A stretch of 64,000 nucleotides of DNA from PALSA-693 sp963702305 (GTDB taxonomy: Bacteria > Actinomycetota > Acidimicrobiia > Acidimicrobiales > Palsa-688). This document shows, piece after piece, positions 20,583 through 30,122 of the stretch. The DNA is taken from assembly GCA_963702305.1 (NCBI GenBank), contig CAVPBX010000001.1, positions 62,001-126,000 on the forward strand. The letters run 5' to 3'. How positions within the stretch are numbered: position 1 is the first letter of the stretch; the number at the start of each line of letters is the position of its first letter. Made by a program: the position numbers and the translations under genes. The notes under the pieces are model-generated. The model saw nothing but the letters and a program-made list of their open reading frames with translations. It was not told the DNA's origin and made no database searches.

Positions 20583-21031
20583 GGACGGGGGACCTCGAGG
20601 TGGGCCGCCACGTCCGCCCAGGTCGCGGGCGCCGGCCCGTCTTCGACCACCAGGCCGCCGGCGATCACCACCCACCACGGCGCCTGCGTCACCCCGTAGT
20701 CGTGCCACGCCGCGCTGGACATGATTACCGGGATGTGCCCCGGGGCCAGCGCCGCCACCTTGCGGGCGCTCTCGGTCTCCGGGCTCGGGGTCACCAACAC
20801 CACCGCGGCGTCGGTCGGGTGCGCCGCGGGCGCCGCGGACCCGGGCCACAGCGGCTGGCACCCGTAGCAACTACTGGTCAGAAACAGCAGCACCACCCGA
20901 TGGCGGTCAACCCCCACCCGTCGGGGCGTCCCGTCGGGGCTCACGCCCGCCACCTCGGCTGCCGGCACCCCCAACCGGGCGGCGCGGTGTCGGTGGGACC
21001 GCCGTCGGGCTCGCCAATCCAGGAGCCGCAT
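20579..21031 (-). CDS. Thioredoxin-like protein with CxxC motif
   Basis: A 150-residue protein with a thioredoxin-fold core: VVLLFLTSSCYGCQPLW carries a CYGC pair (residues 55 and 58) after a beta strand, and GVTQAPWWVVIAGGLVVEDG holds the cis-Pro loop expected of the fold. The N-terminus MRLLDWRARRRSHRHRAARL is basic with no clear membrane helix, so it may be cytoplasmic. A role in thiol-disulfide exchange is inferred; it lies next to npdG and mshC, both thiol/redox genes. ATG 21031 fits the fold start. Confidence 0.65.
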   Translation of the reverse strand: MRLLDWRARRRSHRHRAARLGVPAAEVAGVSPDGTPRRVGVDRHRVVLLFLTSSCYGCQPLWPGSAAPAAHPTDAAVVLVTPSPETESARKVAALAPGHIPVIMSSAAWHDYGVTQAPWWVVIAGGLVVEDGPAPATWADVAAHLEVPRP

Positions 21032-21103
21032 CAGGGGCACGGTACCAACCCGCGACGCCGTCCAGGTCGACCAACCCGGCCGGTACGTGCAAGTCTGCCC
21101 GGC

Positions 21104-21771
21104 GTGCACATCGGAGTGTTGGGAGCGACCGGACCGGCGGGCCAAGCGGTGGCCGTGCAGTTGGCGGGTATCGGGATCGAGGTGATCGTCGGTTCCCGAT
21201 CGGAGGAACGGGCGGCCGAGACCGTCGCCAGCCTGACCGAACGCTGGCCGGATCGTGACCTGCCCCTCCTGCCCGGGGCCAACGAGCGCGCCGCCGGCGC
21301 CGATCTGGTCGTGGTCGCCACCCCGTGGGACGGCGTGCTGACCACGGTGAGCGCGGTGGAAGCCGAGCTGGCCGGCAAGATCGTGATCTCCATGGCCAAC
21401 GCCCTGACCAGGTGGGGCAAGGACATGGTGCCGCTGCTGCCGCCCACGGGTTCGGTCACCGTGGCGGTCGCCCGCGCCCTGCCGAAGTCGCGGGTGGTCG
21501 GGGCCTTCCATCACCTGCCCGCCGGCCCTTGGGGTGATCTCGACCACGGCCTGGAGGCCGACGTCATGGTCTGCTCGGACGACCGGTCCGCCACCGACGA
21601 GGTGGTGGCCCTGATCGATCGGCTGCCGGGGCTCCGAGGTGTCGACTCAGGCAGCCTGGCGAGCGCGCTGGCCATCGAAGCGCTGACGCCCGCCCTGCTG
21701 GAGATCAACCGGCGGTACAAGGTCCACGCCGCCCTGCGGATCACCGGACTGCCCGGCGGGAGCCCCACTGA
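21104..21771 (+). CDS. npdG: NADPH-dependent F420 reductase
   Basis: About 220 residues; transfers hydride between NADPH and coenzyme F420. The Rossmann start is IGVLGATGPAGQAVAVQLAG, then VIVGSRSEERA (NADP phosphate site), VVVATPWDG and VVGAFHHLPAGPW, ending in ITGLPGG. As read, the frame runs without a stop into mshC; a shift in CCCGGCGGGAGCCCC would instead end it at TGA 21769-21771, eleven bases before the mshC ATG, which is the more likely arrangement. GTG 21104 is at the natural domain start. Confidence 0.85.
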
Positions 21772-21781
21772 CGTCCACCAC

Positions 21782-22910
21782 ATGAAGGCCGTGCAGCTCT
21801 ACGACACGGCCCGTCAGGCCGTCGTACCGTTCGAACCGGGTCCGGTGGTCAAGATGTACACCTGCGGGATCACGCCCTACGACGCGGCCCATCTCGGCCA
21901 CGCCGCGACCTATCTGGCCTACGACATCCTGCAGCGACGGCTGCGGGACCGGGGGCACGAGACCCAGTGCGTCCGCAACGTGACCGACGTCGACGACGAC
22001 ATCCTGCGCAAGGCCCGCGAGCTCGGCGTGCACTACCTGGATCTCGCCGCAGAGGAGGTCAACCGCTTCGACGCGGACATGGCCGCCCTGGGGCTCCTGC
22101 CCGCCTTCTCGGAGCCGAGGGCCACGTCCGCCATTCCCGACATCCTGGGGTTCATCGGGATGGTGCTGGAGTCGGGTCACGCCTACCAATCGGGCGGCGG
22201 GGTCTACTTCGACGTGTCGTCATTCGGCCGGTTCGGCCAGGTCAGCCACCTGGACCGCTCGACGATGCTGGAATTGGCCCGCGAGCGCGGCGGCCACCCG
22301 GAGGACCCCAACAAGCGCGACCCCCTCGACTTCGTCCTGTGGCAGCCGTCCGCGCCCGACGAGCCGGCGTGGGAGTCGCTGTGGGGCCCCGGGCGGCCCG
22401 GCTGGCATATCGAGTGCTCGGCGTTGGCGCTGCGCGAGCTGGGGGAGACCATCGACCTGCACGGCGGGGGGTCCGACCTGATCTTCCCGCATCACGAGTG
22501 CGAGACCGCCCAGTCGGAGGCGGCCACCGGTTCGCCGTTCGTGCGCCACTGGATGCACGGCGGGATGGTGCGCCTGGGGGGCACGAAGATGTCGAAGTCC
22601 CTCGGCAACCTGGTGTTCGTGCACGATCTGCTCAAGGAGTGGGAGGGCGCGGCCATCCGGCTGGCCATCCTGGGCCACCACTACCGGACGGACTGGGACT
22701 GGCACGACGAGCTCATGCCGGAGGCCGCCATCCGGCTGGCGCGCTGGCGGGCCGCCGGCGCCGGCGACGGCGCGCCTGGGCCGAGGTCCGCGCCGCCCTG
22801 GACGACGATCTCGACACGCCCGACGCCATGGCGGCCATCGACGCCGCGGCCGCGGCCGGCCAGGGCGTGTCGAAGTGCGGCCGCCTCTCGTCCTGCAGCG
22901 CGTCGCCTGA
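21782..22910 (+). CDS. mshC: Mycothiol ligase MshC (Cys:GlcN-Ins ligase), frameshifted
   Basis: About 375 residues of the cysteinyl-tRNA-synthetase-like fold. The motif MYTCGITPYDAAHLGHAATY is the MshC form, unlike CysRS, which reads CGPTVYD-HIGHAR; MshC joins cysteine to glucosaminyl-inositol in mycothiol synthesis. RPGWHIECSALAL, GGGSDLIFPHHECETAQ and the KMSKS loop TKMSKSLGN are present, and there is no anticodon-binding domain. The frame breaks near 22770 (after ARWRAAGAG; continues as WAEVRAALDDDLDTPDAM) and apparently again near 22880; TGA 22908-22910 is the inferred stop. A truncated CysRS is the alternative, but the CGITPYD signature argues against it. Confidence 0.82.
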
Positions 22911-22966
22911 CCCGGGTCAGGGCGCTCCCCGTATCCTGGCGATGGAAGACGCTCCGCACCTGACGC

Positions 22967-24909
22967 GTGTACCTGCCCGACGGCTCCCCCCGCGACCTGC
23001 CCGCCGGGTCCACCGGCGCCGACCTGGCCAGGTCCATCGGGCGCGGCCTGGCCCGGGCGGCCGTGGCGGTCGAGGTCGACGGCGAGGCGCGGGACCTGAC
23101 GGCGCCGCTGCCCGAGGAGCCCGGGTCGCGGTCATCACTGCCGACACCGAGGCCGGTCGGCACGTGCTGCGCCACTCCACCGCCCACGTGCTGGCCGAGG
23201 CCGTCACCGATCTGTGGCCGGGGGCCCGCTACGCCATCGGGCCGGCCATCGAAGACGGCTTCTACTACGACTTCGAGCTGCCGGGCGGCCTGCACTTCTC
23301 CGAGGACGACCTGGCTCGGATCGACGCCCGCATGCGGGCCATCGTCGCCGAGGATCAACCGTTCGTCCGCGAGGAGCACACCGTCCCCGAGGGGCTGGAG
23401 CTCTTCGCCGACCAGCCGTACAAGACGGAGATCATCGAAGGCGTCGACACGTCCGAGGGCGCGGGCGCCGGGGTGGTGAGCGCCTACCGCAACACCGACA
23501 CCTTCGTGGATCTGTGCCGGGGTCCGCACGTCCCGTCCACTGGCCGGTTGGGGCATTTCCAGCTCATGAAGGTGGCCGCGGCCTACTGGCGCGGTGACGA
23601 GCACCGGCCCCAGCTGCAGCGGATCTACGGCACCGCGTGGGAATCCAAGGCGGCCCTCGAGGACCACCTGACCCGCCTGGAGGAGGCGGAGAAGCGCGAC
23701 CATCGCCGGCTCGGGGCCGAATTGGACCTGTTCCACTTCCCGCCCGAGATCGGCGGGGGGCTGCCGGTCTTCCATCCCAAGGGCGGCATGATCCGCAAGC
23801 TGATGGAGGACTATTCGCGGGCCGAGCACGAGAAGGCCGGATACCAGTTCGTCTGGACGCCGCACCTGGCCAAGTCGACGCTGTACGAGACGTCGGGCCA
23901 CCTGGAATGGTACAAGGACGGCATGTACCCCCCGATGGAGATGGAGGGCGCCACCTACTACCCCAAACCGATGAACTGCCCGATGCACATCCTCATCTAC
24001 CAGGCCCGCCAGCACTCCTACCGGGAGCTGCCGATCCGCCTGTTCGAGTTCGGGACGGTCTACCGCTTCGAGCGGTCCGGGGTCCTCAACGGGCTGCTCC
24101 GTGTCCGGGGCATCACCCAGGACGACTCCCACATCTTCTGCACCCCGGATCAGCTGGGACCCGAGCTGGCCGACCTGTTGGCGTTCGTCCTGCGCATCCT
24201 GCGGGCCTTCGGGCTGACCGAGTTCGAAGCCGAGCTGGCGACCCGGCCCGACAAGTTCGTCGGCGACCCGGCGGAATGGGACGTGGCCACCGAGGCCCTG
24301 CGCCAGGCCCTCGAAGCCGCCGACATCCCCTACGTGGTGGCCGAGGGGGAGGGGGCCTTCTACGCCCCCAAGATCGACGTGCACGTTCGCGACGCCATCG
24401 GGCGCCGCTGGCAGGTGTCCACCCTCCAGGTCGACTTTCAGGAGCCCCAGCGTTTCGGGATGGAGTACGTCGGCGCCGACAACAACCGCCACCGCCCGCA
24501 GATGATCCATCGGGCCCTGTTCGGCTCGATCGAGCGCTTCTTCGCCATCCTGATCGAGCACTACGCGGGCGCCTTCCCCGTGTGGCTGGCCCCCGTCCAA
24601 GCGCGCATCCTCCCGGTCCGCGACGACCACCAGCCCTATGCCGACCAGGTGGCGGCCGAACTGCGGGCGGTGGGCATCCGGGTCGATGTCGTCGCCGCGG
24701 ACGAGCCGCTCGGGGGGCGGGTCCGCAAAGGCAAGCTGGAGAAGGTGCCCTATCTGCTGGTGGTCGGCGACGACGACGTCGCCGCCGGCACGGTGGGCGT
24801 CAATTCCCGGGAGAAGACGCGGCCGGACCGGGGGGTCCCGGTCGCCGAGTTCGTCACCGCCCTGCAGGCGGAGATCGACTCGCACGCCCTCGGGCCGCTC
24901 TCTGCGTGA
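22967..24909 (+). CDS. thrS: Threonyl-tRNA synthetase (frameshifted in TGS domain)
   Basis: About 647 residues; charges tRNA-Thr. The TGS domain begins YLPDGSPRDLPAGSTGADL from GTG 22967. The frame changes near 23120 and then HVLRHSTAHVLAEAV, the zinc-binding editing signature, and the class II motifs follow: KPMNCPMHILIYQ, FEFGTVYRFERSG, RVRGITQDDSHIFC. It ends in the anticodon-binding domain. ATG 22942 upstream is in a different frame from the TGS; TATCCT at 22932-22937 may be its -10 box. Stop and HIT start overlap as GTGA. Confidence 0.92.
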
Positions 24910-25412
24910 GCGGGCTGGAACGGCTGTGGGCCGGGTGGCGCAGCCAGTACATCGAAACCGCGACCGGATCCGCGGATCGGGGCTGCGTCTTCTGCGCCAT
25001 CCTGTCGAGCGGCCTGCCCGACGAGGAGACGCATGTGGTGTGGCGCCACCCCGAGGGTACGGCGGTGGCCTTGCTCAACGCCTTCCCCTACGCCAGCGGC
25101 CATCTCATGGTGCTGCCCACCCGCCATGTGGGCGAGATCGAGGACCTCGACGCCGCCGAGGGGGTCGCCATCTGGGGCGGCGTCGGCGACGCGGTCCGAG
25201 CGCTCAAGGCGGCCTACCGGCCGGACGGGCTGAACGTCGGCGCCAACCTGGGACGCGCCGCGGGGGCCGGCGTCCCCGGGCACTTCCATGTCCACGTGCT
25301 GCCCCGTTGGGGCGGCGACACCAATTTCATGACTTCCGTCGCCGACACCCGGGTCCTGCCCGAGGCCTTGTCGGCCAGCGCGGCGAAGGTACGCGCCGCC
25401 TGGCCTCGGTAA
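24906..25412 (+). CDS. HIT-family nucleotide phosphorylase/hydrolase
   Basis: A 168-residue histidine-triad protein. GCVFCAI near residue 28 and the catalytic triad GHFHVHVLPRW near 140 are clear. In mycobacteria the gene in this position (after thrS) encodes an Ap4A phosphorylase, so dinucleoside polyphosphate breakdown is a fair guess. Its GTG start overlaps the thrS stop, so it is translated in coupled fashion. Confidence 0.9.
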   Translation: MSGLERLWAGWRSQYIETATGSADRGCVFCAILSSGLPDEETHVVWRHPEGTAVALLNAFPYASGHLMVLPTRHVGEIEDLDAAEGVAIWGGVGDAVRALKAAYRPDGLNVGANLGRAAGAGVPGHFHVHVLPRWGGDTNFMTSVADTRVLPEALSASAAKVRAAWPR

Positions 25413-25415
25413 TCT
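25410..25415 (+). promoter_or_regulatory. Putative leaderless -10 box (TAATCT)
   Basis: TAATCT lies 7 bases before the GTG of the SnoaL-like gene, so transcription would start at or next to the start codon. No ribosome-binding site is seen in the gap. Confidence 0.45.
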
Positions 25416-25422
25416 GACAACC

Positions 25423-25806
25423 GTGCCGACGGCTGAGGAGATCGCCCAGCAGGTTCGAGTGGCCCTCGACGCCGGGGACCTGGACGCCTACCGGGAGCTG
25501 CTGGACCCGCACGCCACCTGGGGTCCGCCGGACGACCCGGTGTCGGGCTGTCATAGCCGCGACGAGGTTCTGGCCTGGTACGGCCGCAGCCGGGACGCCG
25601 GGATGCGGGCCCGGGTCACCGAAGTGGCGGTAGGCGCCGGAAAGCTCCTCGTCGGCATGCGGGTCGTAGGCCGCCCGGCGGCCGAGGACGCCGGCGGCGA
25701 AGCCGACCGGTGGCAGGTGTTGACACTGGGCGACGGGCGCATTGTCGACATCCGGGGCTTCGACGATCGCGTCGAGGCGGCCCGCCGCGCCGGCGTCCGG
25801 GACTAG
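25423..25806 (+). CDS. SnoaL-like (NTF2-fold) protein
   Basis: A 127-residue protein of the SnoaL/NTF2-like superfamily: a helical start (EEIAQQVRVALDAGDLDAYR), then LLDPHATWGPP and the ending LTLGDGRIVDIRGFDDRVEA typical of these small alpha+beta barrels. Function cannot be told; members include enzymes and ligand carriers. It begins with GTG 25423 preceded by TAATCT at 25410-25415, and its end overlaps the convergent EF-G-like gene by four bases. Confidence 0.72.
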   Translation: MPTAEEIAQQVRVALDAGDLDAYRELLDPHATWGPPDDPVSGCHSRDEVLAWYGRSRDAGMRARVTEVAVGAGKLLVGMRVVGRPAAEDAGGEADRWQVLTLGDGRIVDIRGFDDRVEAARRAGVRD

Positions 25807-27869
25807 CCCCCGGCCGAGTCCCGGCGGACCTTGTCCCAGAGGTTCTGGGGGAGCGGGTCGTAGTGGTCGTGCTCGGCATGGAAGCTGCCGCGCCCGCCCG
25901 TGATGGAACGCAGGTCGATGGCGTAGCGCAGGATCTCGGAGGTGGGGACGAGGGCGGTGACGATGGAGTCGCCGTCGTTGCCGGCCTCGGTGCCCTGCAC
26001 CCGGCCCCGGCGGCTGTTGAGGTCGCCCATGACGTCGCCCTGATAGGCCGCCGGCACGGTGACCTCGATTTTGGAGATGGGCTCCAGCAGAATCGGTCCC
26101 GCTTTCTCCATGGCCTCCCGGAAGCCGATGGCACCGGCCATCTTGAAGCTCATTTCCGACGAATCGACCGAGTGGTACTTGCCGTCGAAGCAGGTGACCC
26201 GGACGTCGACAACGGGCCAGCCGTGGGTGCCGCCGGTGGCCATGGCCTCCTCCACGCCCTTCTGGACCGCGGGGATGAACTGCCGGGGGATGGCGCCCCC
26301 GACGATCTGGTCGACGAACTCGAATCCGGCGCTCCGTTCCAAGGGCTCGATGCGGATGAAGGCCACTCCGAACTGGCCGTGCCCGCCGGTCTGCTTCTTG
26401 TACTTGCCCTCGGCTTCGGCCGTGCCGAGGATCGTCTCCCGGTAGGGGACCACTACCGGCTCGGTCGAGCACCTCCACCCCAAACTTGCGAGCCAGCCGC
26501 TCGGTCACGATCGCCAGGTGGGTCTCGCCCATCCCGCCCAGCAAGGTCTGATGGGTCTCGTCGTCGCGGTAGACCGACAGCGCCGGGTCCTCCTCCTGGA
26601 GCCGGTGCAGGGCGGTCATGAGCTTGTCCTCGTCGCCCTTCGACTTGGGGACTGATGCCGACCCGCAGCACCGGCTCCGGCACCGGCCGGGGCGGGATCA
26701 CCACCGGGGTGCCCTTCGGCGCCAGGGTGTCGCCGGTGACGACGTCCGGCAGCTTCGCCACCGCGCCGAGGTCGCCCACGGGCAGTTCATCGACGGGGAT
26801 CTGCTCCTTGCCGCGGAGGCTGAACGGGGCGTGGATGCGTTCGTCGGTATGGGTGCGGGCGTTGACGAGGCTGTCGTCCGGCCGCACCCGACCCGACAGG
26901 ACCTTGAACAGGCTGATCTTGCCGACGTGGCGGTCGGCGAGGGTCTTCCACACCCAGGCCAGGGGCGGGCCGTCGGGGTCGGGTGCCACCTCAGCGGTGG
27001 CCCCGCCGGCGTTCACGGTGACGGGCGGGCGGTCGAGCGGCGAGGGACCGATCTCGCAGATGAAGGTGGCGAGCCGATCGACGGCAATCTGCTTGGTCGC
27101 CGACCCGCACACCACCGGGATACACCTGGGCGGACGCCACCCCGTGCGCCAGGGTCTCCTCCAGCTGCTTGACGGACGGCACCTCGCCGTCCAGGTAGCG
27201 CTCCATCAGGTCGTCGTCGGCGACCACGATCCCCTCGACCAGGGCGTCGTGCACCGAATGCTCCCGGCCGGCCATGTCGTCGGGGATGGGCCCGGTGCTG
27301 GGCCGGCCGCCGTCGTAGGTGATCGCGGTGTCCGACAGCAGGTCGGCGACGCCCCGGAATTCGGCTTCCTCGCCGATCGGCAGTTCGAGGGGCGCCACGC
27401 CGGCGCCGAACGTGGTCTGCAGGTCTTCGAGGGTCCGCTCGAAGGAGGCCCGCTCCCGATCGAGCTTGTTGACGAAGATCAGCCGGGGTAGTCCCATCCG
27501 GGCCGCGATCTTCCACATGCTGCGCGGTCTGCACCTCGACGCCTTCGACCGCGCTGACCACGAAGACGGCCAGGTCGGCGACGGCGAGGGCGGCGGCGGC
27601 TTCCTCCGCGAAATCGGCGTAGCCGGGGCAGTCGAGCAGGTTGATCTTGTGGCCCTCCCACTCGATGGGCGCCAGGGCAGCCGAGACCGACAACCCCCGC
27701 TTTTGTTCCTCGGGTTCGAAGTCGGTGACGGTGCGGCGTCCTCGACCCGGCCGGGCCGGCCGATCGCCCCCGAGAGGTGCAGCAGGGCTTCGGTGAGCGT
27801 GGTCTTGCCGGCCCCGCCGTGCCCGACCAGGGCGACATTGCGGATCGTCGCCGGTGGGTAGGCCTTCAC
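25803..27869 (-). CDS. Elongation factor G-like GTPase (five frameshifts)
   Basis: About 688 residues of an EF-G paralogue (EF-G2-like). The G domain has VALVGHGGAGKTTLTEALLH (canonical EF-G has AHIDAGKTT), the G3 motif LLDCPGYADFAEE, and FVNKLDRERASF; the middle has VVCGSATKQIAVDRL, and domains IV-V are complete (KKQTGGHGQFGVAFIRIEP; VMGDLNSRRGRVQG). The GHGGAGKTT loop and a missing TIM-like switch place it with the EF-G-like group rather than the main translocase. Frame changes occur near 27735, 27520, 27121, 26651 and 26464; all flanking sequence is conserved, so these look like sequencing errors. GTG 27869 is the start. Its cellular role is not known. Confidence 0.85.
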
Positions 27870-27977
27870 CGGTGATCACTCCCGTGGCAATGGTCCTCCT
27901 TCCCCGGTCCCGGGCGGGTCCCGGGATCCCCCCTACGTCCTTGGTCCGAAGAACGCCAGCGTAACGGTCCGCGGTGG

Positions 27978-28006
27978 TACCCTGAGCGACTAACTGACCG
28001 TCAGTT
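27978..28006 (+). promoter_or_regulatory. Putative pgsA promoter with TetR-like palindrome
   Basis: TACCCT at 27978-27983 resembles a -10 box. Eight bases further lies a perfect inverted repeat, AACTGAC-C-GTCAGTT (27992-28006), at the expected transcription start. A palindrome of this form, TAACTGACCGTCAGTT, resembles operators bound by TetR-family repressors, so repression of the pgsA-pimA genes is a reasonable but untested idea. Confidence 0.5.
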
Positions 28007-28060
28007 TCCGATCGGGGCCAGGGCCCACGGCCGGGACTGGCATGAGGAGTCTTTTCACCA

Positions 28061-28926
28061 GTGTTCGACGGACGGTTTCCGCTCGGGAGTCGACCGGGCG
28101 GTCAAGCCCATCGGCGGGATGCTCAGGCGGACGGGCCTCTCGCCCGACCACCTGACCGCATTCGGTCTGCTGCTGGCGATCCCCACCGCCTGGGCCATCG
28201 CCACCGGGCGCCTCGGGCTCGGGCTCGGGTCTGCTCATCGGCTCCGCGGTGCCCGACCTGCTCGATGGGGCCCTGGCCAAAGCGTCGGGCCGAGCCAGCG
28301 TGCGAGGTGCCTTCTTCGATTCGGTGGCCGACCGGGTCACCGACAGCTTGGTGCTGGGCGGCATGGCCTGGTACCTGCTGGACCGGCACCACGGCCACCT
28401 GGTCCTGCTGCCGATGGCGGTGCTGGGGGCGTCGTTGCTGATTTCCTACGAGCGGGCCAAGGCCGAGTCGCTGGGCTTCGACGCCAAGGGCGGGCTCATG
28501 GAGCGGGCCGAACGGGTGGTGGTCCTGTGCGCCGGCCTGGCCTTCAGCTTCCTGCTGATCCCGCTGCTGTGGCTGATGCTGGCCCTGACCATGGCCACCG
28601 CCGTCCAACGATTCGTCAAGGTCTGGCGCCAGGCCACCGCTGCCGGCCACGGGCCCCCGCCGGCCGAACGGCCGGTCTTCGTGCGCCGGGCCGGCTACGC
28701 CCGGGGCGAGCCGCCCGCCGTCGCCGCCCGGTGGCGGGCCTGGCGGGAGGCCAACGGTTGGGTGCCGCGGTCCGCCCGCTACGCCGACGGTTCGCATCGC
28801 GGCAGCGCCACCGCCCGCTGGCAGGAACGCCGGCAGGCCCGTCTGGCCCGGCTGGCCGGTGGTGACCAGGGGCGCTCCGACGCGGTGACGCCGATCCGGC
28901 GCCGCTACGGCTCGCGCCGGCCCTGA
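28061..28926 (+). CDS. pgsA: CDP-alcohol phosphatidyltransferase, phosphatidylinositol phosphate synthase-like (frameshifted)
   Basis: About 288 residues; a membrane enzyme expected to join CDP-diacylglycerol and inositol phosphate, first step toward PI and PIMs. The start MFDGRF is followed after a break near 28079 by SGVDRAVKPIGGMLRR, and after another near 28230 by LLIGSAVPDLLDGALAKASG. The signature DGxxAR(x8)GxxxDxxxD is present as DGALAK-(8)-GAFFDSVAD, with Lys where Arg is usual. Several helices and a basic C-terminal tail follow. Position between thrS/HIT and the acyltransferase/pimA genes supports the inositol substrate. GTG 28061 is preceded by GAGGAG. Confidence 0.82.
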
Positions 28927-28982
28927 GCCTCCCGCCGACCCTGCGCCTGTCCCCCGCCCTGAGCGCCTTTCGGGCCGGCTCG

Positions 28983-29846
28983 GTGGCGGCCGCGGTGCTG
29001 CCGGCGCCGGTGAGCCGGCGGGTGGCCGAAGGGGTCGCGGTGCTGGCCGGACGCGAACCCCTGCCGGCCATGAGCCGGCGGCGGGCGCAGGTCGCCCGTC
29101 ACCTCCGGCGGGTCTACGGATCGGACATCGGCCGGTGGGAGCTGAGCCGGCGGGTGGACGAGGCCTTCGCGTCGTACGCCCGGTACTGGGCCGAGAGCCT
29201 CCGGCTGCCCAGTCTGGGGGCGGCGGAGCTCACCGCGGGCTGCCCCTACGAGGGCTTCGAGCACATCGCGGCGGGCGAGGCCGCGGGGCGAGGCACCATC
29301 CTGGCCCTGCCCCACCTCGGTGGGTGGGAATGGGCCGGTAGCGAGCTGGCCGCCACCGGGCATCCGATCTCCGTGGTGGTGGAGGCGCTGGACCCTCCTG
29401 AGCTGTTCGAGTGGTTCGTGTCCTTCCGCGAGCGGCTGGGCATGCACGTCATCCCCATGGGCCCGGGCGCCGGAGCCGCCTGCACCCAGGCGTTGGCGGC
29501 CAACCATCTGCTGTGCCTGCTGTGCGACCGCCTCGTCGGCAACGCCGCCGGGGTGGGCGTGGACTTCTTCGGGGAGCGCACCCGGCTGCCCGCCGGGCCG
29601 GCCACGCTGGCCCTGCGCACCGGCGCCGCCCTGGTGCCCTGCGCGGTGTACTTCGCCCAGGCGACCAACCAGCACGTGGCGTTCGTGCGGCCCCGGATCG
29701 AACTGCGCCGGCAGGGTCGCCTCCGCGAGGACGTCCAAGTGGGGACCCAGGCCCTGGCCGGCGAGTTGGAGTGGCTGATCCGCCGGGCTCCCACCCAGTG
29801 GCATCTGATGCAGCCCAACTGGCCGTCCGACGCCGAGTACCAGTAG
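28983..29846 (+). CDS. Phosphatidylinositol mannoside acyltransferase
   Basis: A lipid A lauroyl/myristoyl acyltransferase-family protein (PatA/PatB2 type) that acylates a mannose of PIM on the inner face of the membrane. The active-site HxxxxE motif is ALPHLGGWEWAG; MGPGAGAACTQALA and FFGERTRLPAGPATLAL follow, with PTQWHLMQPNWPSD at the end. 287 residues from GTG 28983; coding similarity (LSAFRAG) seems to begin a little earlier, with no ATG/GTG available, so the true start may be a CTG or the front may be damaged. It follows pgsA and precedes pimA as in mycobacteria. Confidence 0.87.
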   Translation: MAAAVLPAPVSRRVAEGVAVLAGREPLPAMSRRRAQVARHLRRVYGSDIGRWELSRRVDEAFASYARYWAESLRLPSLGAAELTAGCPYEGFEHIAAGEAAGRGTILALPHLGGWEWAGSELAATGHPISVVVEALDPPELFEWFVSFRERLGMHVIPMGPGAGAACTQALAANHLLCLLCDRLVGNAAGVGVDFFGERTRLPAGPATLALRTGAALVPCAVYFAQATNQHVAFVRPRIELRRQGRLREDVQVGTQALAGELEWLIRRAPTQWHLMQPNWPSDAEYQ

Positions 29847-29864
29847 CCGACCGGGATCGCCCCG

Positions 29865-29870
29865 TATCCT
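29865..29870 (+). promoter_or_regulatory. Putative leaderless -10 box (TATCCT)
   Basis: TATCCT ends 6 bases before the GTG of the 78-residue gene at 29877, which would make the transcript start about at the start codon. Confidence 0.45.
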
Positions 29871-29876
29871 CGCGAC

Positions 29877-30113
29877 GTGAACGATGCGCCCAGGCGACCC
29901 GAGGATGCCGGCAAGGACTTTCTTGACCTCATCGAGCGGCGGGTGGCCCGAACTTCGGACCTGGCCACGAAATCGCGGCTGCGGGCCCTGCAAGCGGCCG
30001 CGTCGGAACTCGGCCGGGCGGTGCTCGGCGGGCTGCTCGTCGAGTTCAGTGAACACCAGAGCCCAGATCGGAGCGCCGGGCCGTCCGCGCCGGGCGTGAG
30101 GTCCCAGGAGTAG
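29877..30113 (+). CDS. Small hypothetical protein between acyltransferase and pimA
   Basis: A 78-residue protein I do not recognise. It is charged and helical at the front (DFLDLIERRVARTSDLATKS), then hydrophobic-amphipathic, with a disordered Ser/Pro-rich end. The GTG start is preceded by TATCCT, and its TAG stop overlaps the TAGCCT hexamer in front of pimA. It has normal codon use for the region, which supports it as a real gene. No membrane helix or signal peptide is clear. Confidence 0.6.
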   Translation: MNDAPRRPEDAGKDFLDLIERRVARTSDLATKSRLRALQAAASELGRAVLGGLLVEFSEHQSPDRSAGPSAPGVRSQE

Positions 30114-30116
30114 CCT
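30111..30116 (+). promoter_or_regulatory. Putative leaderless -10 box for pimA (TAGCCT)
   Basis: TAGCCT ends 6 bases before the GTG of pimA and its first three bases are the stop codon of the small upstream gene. Confidence 0.45.
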
Positions 30117-30122
30117 CCCGCC

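Noticed and set aside
22681..24885. A 734-codon minus-strand frame opposite thrS
   Set aside because: Antisense shadow of a clear tRNA synthetase gene.
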